Assembly (NCBI GenBank): GCA_016207515.1
Contig: JACQPN010000022.1
Span: 62,001 to 126,000, forward strand
DNA from: Euryarchaeota archaeon
GTDB taxonomy: Archaea; Thermoplasmatota; SW-10-69-26; JACQPN01
DNA: 64,000 nt
Reading direction: 5' to 3'
A program made the position numbers and the translations under genes. Of this stretch, positions 56,406 to 64,000 are shown one piece after another; within the stretch, counting starts at the first letter, position 1; the number at the start of each line of letters is the position of its first letter. A model generated the notes under the pieces. It was not told the origin of the DNA and did not search any database. It saw only the letters and a program-made list of their open reading frames with translations.

Positions 56406-57752
56406 TCAGGGCCTCCCGAGAGTCACCTTCTGTCCGTTCCTGATGAAGTGGAGATTACGCCCGAGTTCGTACCCGAAGTCCTCGGCCATCTCGACGTAGT
56501 GGGCCTGCATGATGACGGTCCCGTGGTTCGGGATCACGTGCTGGGGTTCGAGCATTCGAAGGAGTTCCCTGTGGTCCTCGCGGCTCCCGTGGCCTGAGAC
56601 GTGCGCCCCACGAGTGATGCGGGCACCTTGGATCTTGAGCTTCGTCTCCAGCACATGCCGGTTCGCGACGTTGACAGGGTTCGGGATGACGTTGGCCGAG
56701 AAGATCACCTGCGTCTTCTTGCCCACCCTGTACGGCGTCTCCTCGTCGGCGATCCTCGACATGAGGCTGTTCGGTTCGCCTTGGTGGCCCGTGGCGACGA
56801 TGAGGTACTTCTCCGGGCCTTTTCGCATCACGTCCCCGAGGGCCTTGTTTATGGAGTGGGCGTCGCCGATGATGCGGGCCCGCCGCGGAAGATGCAGGTG
56901 CTTTCCCTGCACGGAGAGGTTCACGTACTTCTCCATGCTCCGCCCGACGAACATCACCTCACGGTCGAGTCTTTCAGCGAACTCCGAGATGGATTTCATC
57001 CGCGCCGTGTGGCTGGAGAAGGTGCTGACGATGATGCCGGAATCCCCGTTGTCCACACCGAAGAGGAAATCCTTGAGAAGGTCCCGGGCGATCGTCTCGC
57101 TCGGTGTCTTCGTGTCGTCGCCCGCGTTGGTCGATTCCACGATGAGCGCCAGCACGCCCTCGATGGCGAGTTCATGCATGCGGTCGTAATCGGATTTCGG
57201 GCCGATCACGGGGTTGTTGTCGAGCTTGAAATCGCTCGCATAGACGACGGCGCCTCGGGCCGTGTGGATGACCGGCATCGTCGCGTCGCAGATCGAGTGC
57301 GTCACGTGCACGAACTCGATGCGGATGTTCTTCGAGAGCTCGATTATCTTCCCCGGCTCCACCTTGTGGATGGGGTTACGGATGAGGCGCCGTCCCCCGC
57401 GCGTCGTCACCTCGTCCTCGGCCAGGGCCGCCGCGAAGGGTGCCGCGTAGATGGGGCACCTGTACTTGTCCGCAAGCTTCGAGATGGCCCCGATGTGGTC
57501 CAGGTGGCCGTGTGAAAGGAGGATCGCCTTCACCTTGGCGTTCAGTTTCTTCACGGGCTCGTCGTTCGGGATGGCGCCGAGTTTCACGAGAACGGGGCTG
57601 TTGGTGTCCTCGAACACCATGTCCTCATGGATCGTTATCCGGTCGAGCCGGATGCCCATGTCTATGATGACAGCTTCATTTCCAACGCGCACGGCCGTCA
57701 TGTTGCGGCCCATTTCGCCGTAGCCGCCTACGGCCATAACTTCAACTTCCAT
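56406..57752 (-). CDS. rnj: Archaeal RNase J (beta-CASP 5'-3' exoribonuclease)
   Basis: A 448-residue metallo-beta-lactamase/beta-CASP nuclease that degrades RNA from the 5' end. Zinc ligands are in SHGHLDHIG (HxHxDH), HVTHSICDA, and VYASDFKLD. The beta-CASP part includes STFSSHTARMKSI, VATGHQGEPNSLMSR and HVSGHGSREDHREL, with the last ligand in IPNHGT. The size and the start EVEVMAVGGYGEMGRNMTAV match archaeal RNase J. The ATG lies about 30 nt after CTATTTATAA (57781-57790), so it heads the operon. Confidence 0.96.
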   Translation of the reverse strand: MEVEVMAVGGYGEMGRNMTAVRVGNEAVIIDMGIRLDRITIHEDMVFEDTNSPVLVKLGAIPNDEPVKKLNAKVKAILLSHGHLDHIGAISKLADKYRCPIYAAPFAAALAEDEVTTRGGRRLIRNPIHKVEPGKIIELSKNIRIEFVHVTHSICDATMPVIHTARGAVVYASDFKLDNNPVIGPKSDYDRMHELAIEGVLALIVESTNAGDDTKTPSETIARDLLKDFLFGVDNGDSGIIVSTFSSHTARMKSISEFAERLDREVMFVGRSMEKYVNLSVQGKHLHLPRRARIIGDAHSINKALGDVMRKGPEKYLIVATGHQGEPNSLMSRIADEETPYRVGKKTQVIFSANVIPNPVNVANRHVLETKLKIQGARITRGAHVSGHGSREDHRELLRMLEPQHVIPNHGTVIMQAHYVEMAEDFGYELGRNLHFIRNGQKVTLGRP

Positions 57753-57780
57753 TCTTGGTCGAGTTCAGAAAGGGAGACGG

Positions 57781-57790
57781 TTATAAATAG
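57781..57790 (-). promoter_or_regulatory. rnj: TATA box of the rnj-idsA-gltX operon
   Basis: CTATTTATAA on the minus strand, about 30 nt before the rnj ATG. It is the only clear promoter for the operon. Confidence 0.65.
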
Positions 57791-57869
57791 TGGCGGTAGC
57801 GCGACGAATGGAAATCACACGCGAGAACACAGCTGAAAAAAGAAGAAAATGTGAGCGTGCGCCGGCCGT

Positions 57870-57888
57870 CGCGGAGTCTGACTCCGCG
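57870..57888 (-). terminator. Hairpin between the lipoprotein gene and rnj
   Basis: A perfect 9-bp stem CGCGGAGTC-T-GACTCCGCG, followed on the minus strand by the A/T-rich CATTTTCTTCTTTTTTC. The hairpin plus T-rich tail looks like a transcription terminator for the lipoprotein gene upstream. A second GCGCGC/GCGCGC hairpin lies at about 57897-57917. Confidence 0.65.
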
Positions 57889-57956
57889 CGGCCTTCGCGC
57901 GCCCGCAGGTGCGCGCCGGAGGCAGGGCCGGCGCTACCCGCATGAGTCGGATGGCT

Positions 57957-58673
57957 TCAGGCCTGCGCGGTCGCGAAACTCCACGCCTCGGACCAGGCGC
58001 CCTGGTTTCCGGCTCCGTCGGTCGCTGCGACCCGCCAGTAGTAGGTCTGACCGTCACGCAGTTTCTCACTAGGTTCCGTGTCGGACGTGGGCGCCGTAAG
58101 GCGCGACTTCGAGGTCGTAAGCGGGATGGTGAATAGCGGGTCGAGCGACCATTCGAGAGTGTAGCTCACGCCACTCGGGTCGGCGACTTGAGTCCATTGC
58201 CACGCTGGCGTCAGCGAGACGCCCGAAGCACCGTTCGCCGGTTCGACCGGCACCGGCGCGAGAGGCTTCTTGTTGTCGGGGATCATCGTCTCATAGCTTG
58301 CGATGACACGGTTGGAGTTCGCCTCCATGAATTGAACTGTGCCAAGTCCGGCGGCGAGGATCGCTACTTTGTCGCCGTTCTCGATCGGCGCACTCGCATC
58401 CTTGCGGCCTTCGACCTGGAACCAGCGTTCAGTGTAGCTCGCCACGGCTCCGAATTTGTAGACCTTCCCGTTCCAGAGGATGTTCACGTCCGCCCACGTG
58501 GCCTCGCCCGTCACGCCCGATAACGTGGCGATGGTCCTTTCCGATTCCTCGACGTGGGTCAGCGCGAAGCCGATGTCCTTCGCGGCGTTTCCGACGTTTC
58601 CCGCAGGCGACACGCAACCGCCAAGAACGACCAGAAGCCCTATGCACGGTCCAGCGATACGGGTAAGGCCCAT
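57957..58673 (-). CDS. Lipoprotein with FN3-like domain
   Basis: A 238-residue lipoprotein. From ATG 58673 the signal TRIAGPCIGLLVVLGGCVSP ends in a lipobox. Residues 20-130 are a beta-rich domain of unknown type. Residues 140-238 resemble a fibronectin III domain: PVEPANGASGVSLTPAWQW, SYTLEWSLDPLF and YYWRVAATDGAGNQGAWSEAWSF. The frame runs on to 58766, but a CTTATACG element at about 58706-58714 fits a start at 58673. No catalytic motif is visible, so a binding or structural surface role is likely. Confidence 0.8.
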   Translation of the reverse strand: MGLTRIAGPCIGLLVVLGGCVSPAGNVGNAAKDIGFALTHVEESERTIATLSGVTGEATWADVNILWNGKVYKFGAVASYTERWFQVEGRKDASAPIENGDKVAILAAGLGTVQFMEANSNRVIASYETMIPDNKKPLAPVPVEPANGASGVSLTPAWQWTQVADPSGVSYTLEWSLDPLFTIPLTTSKSRLTAPTSDTEPSEKLRDGQTYYWRVAATDGAGNQGAWSEAWSFATAQA

Positions 58674-58820
58674 CGATACACCGCCCCCCAATCTGTTGGC
58701 AAACCCCGTATAAGGGTTCACCAAAATCCCTAAGTATCGAGGGGAAGAGGCGCCGCCGTTCCCCACGTGGCCCGTGGGGCCGCCGGGACAGTTCTATGCA
58801 CTGGCGCTCGATGACGAACA

Positions 58821-58829
58821 ATATAATGT
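58821..58829 (+). promoter_or_regulatory. TATA-like element upstream of tRNA-Ser
   Basis: ATATAATGT lies 88 nt before the tRNA, implying a leader of about 65 nt that must be removed. The leader is GC-rich and contains small inverted repeats. Confidence 0.45.
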
Positions 58830-58916
58830 AGGGGGGTGCATTTGGCGGCCGCGGAGGGTGGATACGGTGGTCGCGCGTGCGCGCTCGCGAGGCCGATTCC
58901 CGAAAAATCGCCGCTT

Positions 58917-59000
58917 GCCGAGGTCGCCTAGTCCGGTAGGGCGCAAGCCTGGAAAGCTTGTGGTCGCAAGGCCTCAGGAGTTCAAATCTCCTCCTCGGCG
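58917..59000 (+). tRNA. tRNA-Ser (anticodon GGA)
   Basis: The acceptor GCCGAGG/CCTCGGC has discriminator G, as expected for serine. The anticodon stem CAAGC/GCTTG encloses CTGGAAA, giving anticodon GGA. A class II variable arm (GTCGCAAGGCC region) and T arm AGGAG-TTCAAAT-CTCCT follow. CCA is not encoded. The last 24 bases are repeated directly at 59091 and inverted twice downstream. Confidence 0.94.
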
Positions 59001-59264
59001 TTCGCGTTTCCAAAGGTTTTCCGAGCGAACGCCGACTCCAAAGGTCTAGGAGGAGTTTGAACGAGACGGACGAGCCGCAGCGAGTCCGGCGGAGTTCAAA
59101 TCTCCTCCTCGGCGTCCGAGCGTTGGCCCGCAGGCCAGGGCGAGGATGAGCGGACGAGCGGAACGAGTCCGCGAAGTCGACGATTTTCCGTTGAGAATCG
59201 CCGCTGACATTTTCGCCCACATTCAGGCGGCGCCGACTCCAAAGGTCTAGGGGATTTGAACGAG
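58977..59264. repeat. Direct and inverted copies of the tRNA-Ser 3' end
   Basis: The last 24 bases of the tRNA (58977-59000) recur perfectly at 59091-59114. Inverted copies lie at 59025-59065 and 59231-59264; they share the 22-mer starting CGCCGACTCCAAAGG and end in TTTGAACGAG, the complement of a T arm. The tRNA 3' half plus GCGTTCGC can therefore fold onto GCGAACGC and what follows. A GA/GA hairpin, CGGAC-GA-GC-CGCA-GC-GA-GTCCG, lies at about 59067-59088. No gene is seen between the tRNA and the metF-like gene. Confidence 0.75.
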
Positions 59265-59275
59265 GCGGGACAACG

Positions 59276-60163
59276 TCACTTCTTCCTTATCCCGACCTCT
59301 TCCGCGATCTCCCGCACCCTTGTGGCGATCTCGGCGCACGTCTTGATGTTCCCCTTGAGGATGGGTTCGATAGTCGCCCCGATCGGGACGTCGGGCACGT
59401 GCTCCTTCTTGAATTCGGCGATCTCCTGCCAGACGCGTAGTGTCGTCTCCATCGAGCGTTCCTCGACGCCTTCGCTTCGACGCAGAAGATAAGAATCGAT
59501 CTCGGCCGGGATGTTCACGCCTAGGATTCGAAGGAACTCGATGTCGCGTTTCGAGCCCACGTGCGACAGGCCGAAGATTATCGTCGCGGGCTTCACCGAA
59601 AAGAGCCTGCAGAGGTCTTGGTACCTGCGAAGCACCCGCTTCGGGGATTCGGACTCGTAAGTCACCTGGCTTGTGAAAAAGTTTGTCCCGATGAGGGTCT
59701 TGTCGAGGAGCTTGCGTTCCTCTTCGCGCCGCGTCTGGATCGTGATGTTCCCAAGGAGCAGGTTCGGAGCGTGCGCTTTCAACGCCTTGTTCGCCTCGAG
59801 GACGGTCGGGCCGGGATAGTGGATGTTGCTCCGCTCGCCGCCGACGGCGACCACCGCATCGATGCCGGAACGTTTGGCGGCGTCCACCCAATGCTCGAAT
59901 TCCTTCCCTCGTAGATGTACCACTACCTTGTTGGCGACGTACCCGGAGGATACGGATTTTCGAAGGAGCGCGGCGTACTCGAGGGGCTCGAGCCTGTCCG
60001 GCCCGCCGCCTTTTATCTCCGGGATGTTCACGGCGTCCACTCGGGCGCTTTCGACGATCTCCGCGATCTCCTTCACGTCCGCGAGGTGGTCGTCGGTCCG
60101 TTTCACCGGGGGCACCACTTCGAAGACTATGGGGCACTCGGCGAGTCGTTCCCGGAAGGACAT
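59276..60163 (-). CDS. Methylenetetrahydrofolate reductase family protein (MetF-like)
   Basis: A 295-residue TIM-barrel protein of the MetF family. The start IVFEVVPPVKRTDDHLADV has the family FE-x-x-PP motif with its Glu. AVVAVGGERSNIHYPG corresponds to the FAD-binding VxxLxGD region, and a later TNFFTSQVTYES corresponds to the (D/N)FFxTQ segment. It would handle the one-carbon carrier with FAD, reducing methylene- to methyl-H4folate or an archaeal pterin. The ATG lies 26 nt after CTATTTATC (60187-60195), a leaderless arrangement. No partner metabolic gene is adjacent, so the exact substrate is uncertain. Confidence 0.85.
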   Translation of the reverse strand: MSFRERLAECPIVFEVVPPVKRTDDHLADVKEIAEIVESARVDAVNIPEIKGGGPDRLEPLEYAALLRKSVSSGYVANKVVVHLRGKEFEHWVDAAKRSGIDAVVAVGGERSNIHYPGPTVLEANKALKAHAPNLLLGNITIQTRREEERKLLDKTLIGTNFFTSQVTYESESPKRVLRRYQDLCRLFSVKPATIIFGLSHVGSKRDIEFLRILGVNIPAEIDSYLLRRSEGVEERSMETTLRVWQEIAEFKKEHVPDVPIGATIEPILKGNIKTCAEIATRVREIAEEVGIRKK

Positions 60164-60186
60164 CGGCGCAAAAAGGCATCATCCGG

Positions 60187-60195
60187 GATAAATAG
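60187..60195 (-). promoter_or_regulatory. TATA box of the metF-like gene
   Basis: CTATTTATC on the minus strand, about 26 nt before the ATG at 60163. Confidence 0.65.
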
Positions 60196-60260
60196 CCGTC
60201 TGACGAAAAATGCGCCGCGGTAATCACGAGAGGTTCGCTCGATGGGGCGTCGGATGGAAT

Positions 60261-60708
60261 GGGAGGCCTGGTCCCGGCCGTACGCCCCTTTCTGTTCACT
60301 CGCCGCCGTCACCGGCGGCGGGCTGACGGCATTCGCCTTAGCACCCTACTCGGTGGCGTCCGGCGAAGGTCCGCCACGGGGGCGGGCCTCGCGCGGGCTC
60401 GGAGCGGACGCCTTGACCACCAGTTTGGGCTTGCTCCGGGAAGGATCGGCCGTTTCAGCTCCTTGTCGCGCGTCGTCAGGACGATGTCCGTCATCCCCCA
60501 GAGGGGAGTGGATCTCACTCCGGTGGCATTGAAGCCACTCGTGTGCGCAGGGGAGTATCGTTTCTGCTCCTCCTTCGGGGCTCTCGCCCCGTCCGTGCCG
60601 CACCGTGAAGCGCGGCCCGGAATCCCTTTCCGCTTGGAGAGGGGACGTTCCTCCGTTGAAAGAAAGCGTTCTTTCCCAACGGTTGGCCGTCCACCGGGTC
60701 CAGGCCCT
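60261..60708 (-). ncRNA. rnpB: RNase P RNA (rnpB)
   Basis: The catalytic RNA of RNase P, which trims tRNA 5' ends. Read on the minus strand, conserved elements appear in the right order. The 5' arm of P1 (GGCCTGG-A-CCCGG, about 60695-60706) pairs with the 3' arm CCGGG-A-CCAGGCC (about 60263-60275). CR-I GGAGGAACGTCC is at 60643-60654. The strongly conserved CGGAGCAAGCCCAAACTGG is at 60420-60438. CR-V GTGAACAGAAAGGGGC, which forms P4 with CR-I, is at 60284-60299. The length of about 448 nt is at the upper end for archaea. A TATA element at 60729-60736 puts the transcript start near 60707. The open frames across this region on the plus strand are spurious. Confidence 0.9.
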
Positions 60709-60728
60709 TCGCCGCCTACCGCGGGGCG

Positions 60729-60736
60729 CTTAATAA
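60729..60736 (-). promoter_or_regulatory. rnpB: TATA box of RNase P RNA
   Basis: TTATTAAG on the minus strand lies about 26 nt before the P1 5' arm, in the gap after the helicase gene, and fixes the RNA 5' end near 60707. Confidence 0.65.
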
Positions 60737-60761
60737 CCTTTGCGGGAGAAACGGCGGTGGC

Positions 60762-63323
60762 TTAAAGGAACCGGCTGGAGGAGGCGTTCCTGTCCAGTAG
60801 CGCCGCCGCGAACGGCGACGGGTCCTCGCGGCCAGCGTGGAATTCCAGCGGCATCTTCCCGTGGTAGATCTCGGCGGCGACGTTGGTCGCGGTTTCGAGG
60901 TCATAGAGGTCCGTGAACACCTCGCGTTCGAGTTCCTTCATCGGCGGGAAAGCGTTGCCGCGGTGGATGACGGCGGAAAGGAGCGCCTCGCCGCTTCTTG
61001 CGACGCGCGAGAGCGGCGTCTGGCGGCCCAGGTAGTTCTTGAGGATTAGCAGTGATCGCGTCGCGACCCGCTTCCAACGCCGCTTCAGAAGCTCGGAATA
61101 CCGGAGCGAGTCCCACAGGTCCTCGGCGAACCCGTCGGGGTCGAAGAGGTCGCGCACCTGCTCTTTTGAGAACCGGCCGCGCCCTTCGCGCCGGTATTCG
61201 CGAAAAGGCACCGTCACGATGAAGCCGAAATCGCCGACCGCGGATGTGGCGGCGCGGCCCCGGAAGCGCGAAAGGCGGTGGGAAAGGACGCGGGCGAGCG
61301 GCTCGTTGACGCGCTTGCCGCCGACGTGGTGCACCGTGTACTTGAGTTCGTCCTCGTGGCGCCACTCCTCGATGGTGACACTATCCGAGCGGGGGACTAC
61401 ACCGGTCTCCCGTTGTGCGTCGAAGCGTTCGACGAGCTCCGCCACGTGTCGAGCCGATATGCCGAGGCGGCGCGTCAAGGAGGCTAGCTTCGTCGCGTGT
61501 GGGGCGAGCGCCATGTCCATGAGCTGGTCCCGGGCGAGGCCAACGCGTTCGGCCACAAGGGGCGTGAGCGGCATCTCCTCAGAGTACCACGACGGGATGT
61601 TCGGCACACGCCCTCCGGCAGGCTCCACCATTATGCCGTTGCCCCGGGCGCCACGGTATTCGAGGCTCTGGCCCGAAAGCGCGAACACGTCGCCGGGTTT
61701 CAGCGCCTCGACGAAGCCTTCCGCGAGCGTTCCGACGAAGCGGTTGCCTGTGGTGAAGACCTTCACGTCGGCCTCCTCGCTGATGACGCCGCTGTTAAGG
61801 AAATAGATCGGACGCGCCATCCTTCCGCGTCGCCCGAACACGCCCTCGGTCTCGTCGAACCAGAGCTTGGCGTAGACCTTGTGCGCCGCGAGTTCCGGGA
61901 TGTGGCCGCCGAGGTACGCAAGCGCCCCGGCCAAGTCGTCTTCCGAGAGGTCGCGGTACGGGTACGCCCCGCGGATGAGTTCCAAGGCCTCGTCGAAGCG
62001 CCAGCGCTTCTCGATCGATAGGCCCAGGAGGTGTTGTGCGAGCACGTCGAGAGGGGCTTCCGGGATCCGGATCTCGTCCAACTCGCCGTGTTTTGCGGCT
62101 TCTGCGACCACGGCGCATTCCAATAGATCGTCGAGGTCCGTCGGGACGAGCCTTCCGACGCTTCTTTTCCCGAGGGAATGGCCGCTCCTGCCTATGCGCT
62201 GGATGGCCCTTGTCGGGCTTTTCGGGCTCCCAAGGAGCACCACGAGGTCGACGTAACCGATGTCTATCCCGAGCTCAAGGCTCGTCGAGGTCACGACGCA
62301 CTTGAGCTTGCCTTTCTTCAACCGCTCTTCAAGGTCGGTGCGCTCTTCGCGGGAGAGCGAACCATGGTGGGCGCCGACGACGTCCACGTAGCGTTTCCCG
62401 AAGCGGCGTTTCAACTGGTCGACGACGCGTTCGGTGCCGCTTCTCGTGTTGGTGAAGACCAACGTCGTCCGGTGCTGCCTGATGAGTTTGTCGAGGCACT
62501 TGTAGAGGTCGTCGGACGAGACGCGTCCGTCCTCGCCGAGTGTCTTCCACGGGACCTCGACGCGCACGTCCTTGGGGCGGGAGAAATCGGGGGCGGCGAT
62601 GAGGCAGCGGCGGGGCTCGCCGTTCGGTTCCATCCCCACGAGGAACTTCGCAACACTCTCGACGGGGCTCACGGTCGCCGAAAGGCCCACTCGCACGGGT
62701 CGCTTCTTCATCCCATGTTCGAGCCGTTCGAGCGAGAGCGACAGGTGGGAGCCGCGCTTGCCTTCGGCGAGGCTGTGGATCTCGTCGATGATTATCCATC
62801 GGACGGTCCTCAACGCCTCGCGGAACTTCGGGGCCGCAAGGAGTATGCCGGCGGTCTCGGGTGTCGTGATGAGGATGTGCGGTGGGCGCTTCGACTGCCG
62901 CTGACGCTCGGAGGACGGCGTGTCGCCCGTGCGCACCGCGACTCGAAGCTCCTGGCCCTTGGTCTTTCGTTTCTCGGCTAGCTCCATTATCCCTTGGAGC
63001 GGTTCTTGCAGGTTCTTCTCCACGTCGCGGCCCAAGGCCTTGAGCGGCGAGATGTAGAGGACGTAGACGGAGTCCTTGAGTCTCCCCGCCTTCGAGAGCC
63101 GGAAGAGCTCGTTGATGCTCGCAAGGAAAGCGCTCAACGTCTTTCCGGAGCCCGTGGGGGCGCTGATGAGGACGCTTTCGCCTTCGTGGATCTCTTTCAC
63201 GGCGTAGCGCTGGGGCGGCGTGAACTTGCCGAACGTCTTCTTGAACCAATCGCGCACCTCGGGTTCGAGGAGCCTGAATATCTCCGCGTCGGTCGCGGGC
63301 TCGGTTATCTTAGTAACGGGCAT
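60762..63323 (-). CDS. lhr: Lhr-type superfamily 2 helicase (Lhr-core)
   Basis: An 853-residue helicase. The Q-like segment FGKFTPPQRYAVKEI precedes Walker A APTGSGKT (residues 55-62). LYISPLKALGRD, TPETAG, the DEIH box (IIIDEIHSLAEGKRG), LSATVSP, FTNTRSGTE, SLELGIDIG and QRIGRSGHSLG follow, diagnostic of Lhr. The C-terminal half holds a winged helix and the Lhr-specific beta-barrel and helical domain. Lhr-core enzymes unwind branched DNA and RNA-DNA hybrids with 3'-5' polarity and act in repair or recombination. The ORF begins at 63374, but ATG 63323 is preferred because a CTTAATAAC element at about 63356-63364 fits it. It precedes rnpB. Confidence 0.94.
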   Translation of the reverse strand: MPVTKITEPATDAEIFRLLEPEVRDWFKKTFGKFTPPQRYAVKEIHEGESVLISAPTGSGKTLSAFLASINELFRLSKAGRLKDSVYVLYISPLKALGRDVEKNLQEPLQGIMELAEKRKTKGQELRVAVRTGDTPSSERQRQSKRPPHILITTPETAGILLAAPKFREALRTVRWIIIDEIHSLAEGKRGSHLSLSLERLEHGMKKRPVRVGLSATVSPVESVAKFLVGMEPNGEPRRCLIAAPDFSRPKDVRVEVPWKTLGEDGRVSSDDLYKCLDKLIRQHRTTLVFTNTRSGTERVVDQLKRRFGKRYVDVVGAHHGSLSREERTDLEERLKKGKLKCVVTSTSLELGIDIGYVDLVVLLGSPKSPTRAIQRIGRSGHSLGKRSVGRLVPTDLDDLLECAVVAEAAKHGELDEIRIPEAPLDVLAQHLLGLSIEKRWRFDEALELIRGAYPYRDLSEDDLAGALAYLGGHIPELAAHKVYAKLWFDETEGVFGRRGRMARPIYFLNSGVISEEADVKVFTTGNRFVGTLAEGFVEALKPGDVFALSGQSLEYRGARGNGIMVEPAGGRVPNIPSWYSEEMPLTPLVAERVGLARDQLMDMALAPHATKLASLTRRLGISARHVAELVERFDAQRETGVVPRSDSVTIEEWRHEDELKYTVHHVGGKRVNEPLARVLSHRLSRFRGRAATSAVGDFGFIVTVPFREYRREGRGRFSKEQVRDLFDPDGFAEDLWDSLRYSELLKRRWKRVATRSLLILKNYLGRQTPLSRVARSGEALLSAVIHRGNAFPPMKELEREVFTDLYDLETATNVAAEIYHGKMPLEFHAGREDPSPFAAALLDRNASSSRFL

Positions 63324-63471
63324 GGCCGTCCGATTCCCACTGCCATGCACCACCGGCGTTATTAAGGCTAGCACGGGACACCCCCAAAGTACCTACTCAT
63401 ACGTACATTCTTTTGGGGGTGCGTAGGGCACCTTGGCGCACGGTTAAGGCGAAAAAAAGCCATCGAGGGCC

Positions 63472-64000
63472 GTGGACCGTCGTTTCGACCTCATCGTCTT
63501 CGACATGGACGGCACCCTTGTCGATGAGCTCTCCAGCTGGGAATGGGTCCACCGCTCGTTCGGAACGGACAACACAGACTCGTGGCTCGCGTACCAACGC
63601 GGCGACATCGACGACATGGAGTTCATGCGCCGCGACATCGACATGTGGCTCGAGAAACGGGGCCGGGTCCACGTGGACGACGTTCGCGCGGTCCTTGACA
63701 AGGTGCCGCTCATGCCGGGAGCAGGCGAGCTCTTCTCGGAGATCCGGCGTAGCGGAGCGAGGACGGCGCTCATCACGGGCGGGATCGACATCCTGGCCGA
63801 ACGCGTCTGCCACGAACTGGGGATCGACCACTTCCTCGCGAACGCAATCGAGGTCGACCACGAGGGTTACCTCAACGGCCGAGCCGCGATGAACGTCCCA
63901 ATACGTGGGAAAAGCGGCCCCACGAGAAGCGTCCTGGAGCGGTTCAAGGCCACGCGTGAGCGCTCGGCCGCCGTCGGCAACTCCCGCTTCGACGCGGAGA
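63472..64000 (+). CDS. HAD-superfamily phosphatase (SerB-like), 3' end outside window
   Basis: The frame is open from GTG 63472 to the window edge, giving 176 residues. Motif I is IVFDMDGTLVDELSSW with the nucleophile and acid/base Asp. Motif II is TALITGGIDILAE (Thr in place of Ser), and a Lys in IRGKSG would be motif III; motif IV with NSRFD is just starting. The order and helical cap match phosphoserine-phosphatase-like HADs. The substrate is not certain: this subgroup also includes other phosphate-ester hydrolases, and the window lacks a histidinol-phosphatase. It is divergent from the lhr gene. Confidence 0.85.
   Translation, partial: MDRRFDLIVFDMDGTLVDELSSWEWVHRSFGTDNTDSWLAYQRGDIDDMEFMRRDIDMWLEKRGRVHVDDVRAVLDKVPLMPGAGELFSEIRRSGARTALITGGIDILAERVCHELGIDHFLANAIEVDHEGYLNGRAAMNVPIRGKSGPTRSVLERFKATRERSAAVGNSRFDAE

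Noticed and set aside
60242-60765. Plus-strand open frames of up to 168 codons
   Set aside because: The region matches RNase P RNA on the minus strand with P1, CR-I, CR-IV-like and CR-V elements in order; the frames are products of high G+C.

Overview
This window looks like a chromosomal segment of an uncultured GC-rich euryarchaeon, most likely Thermoplasmatota-like (lineage is inference). Archaeal signs are AglB oligosaccharyltransferase, Nob1, archaeal RNase J, an Lhr-type helicase, an archaeal-type GluRS, an RNase P RNA, an initiator tRNA-Met with A1:U72 and three anticodon-stem G:C pairs, and TATA boxes about 25-30 nt before many start codons (leaderless or near-leaderless genes). A bacterial-type gyrA/gyrB pair fits Thermoplasmatota and several other euryarchaeal groups.

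Layout. 1-9.5 kb: a secreted gluzincin peptidase cut by the window edge, aglB, a GT4 glycosyltransferase, a class I aminotransferase and pyrC. 9.8-16.4 kb: a compact histidine operon, hisG-D-C-H-A-B-F-IE, with no histidinol-phosphatase gene. 16.5-25.3 kb: a large secreted kelch/fibronectin-III protein with different codon use, a peroxiredoxin, a DUF309 protein, an M20 peptidase, two small membrane proteins and a BNR/sialidase-like lipoprotein. 25.3-31 kb: gyrA/gyrB diverging from nob1, then tRNA-Leu(UAG).

31.36-34.88 kb: initiator tRNA-Met followed by a 3.3-kb element bounded by a perfect 47-bp direct repeat containing the tRNA 3' end. It carries a RelE/ParE-type toxin-antitoxin pair with a perfect operator palindrome over the antitoxin start, a zinc-finger protein made of a duplicated domain, a small tail-anchored protein and an HNH nuclease, but no integrase. 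34.9-47.5 kb: a double-HTH Lrp-like regulator, membrane proteins, a MFS exporter, a DrrAB-type ABC exporter, a DEAD-box helicase, a methyltransferase, and a divergent threonine dehydratase/RidA pair.

47.7-53.7 kb is the most unusual region: five paralogous short lipoproteins interleaved with a secreted LamG-PKD-metzincin protease and its decayed copies. The intact protease gene has a 23-bp CT/AG dinucleotide tract just inside its start, a possible slipped-strand switch. The array directly follows an rnj-idsA-gltX operon. 57.9-64 kb: a lipoprotein, tRNA-Ser(GGA) followed by direct and inverted copies of its own 3' end, a MetF-like gene, RNase P RNA, an Lhr-like helicase and a partial HAD phosphatase.

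All three tRNA genes are followed by sequence that folds back on the tRNA 3' end. Several of these hairpins share a tandem GA/GA internal loop, a repeated RNA-like module that ordinary annotation would miss.
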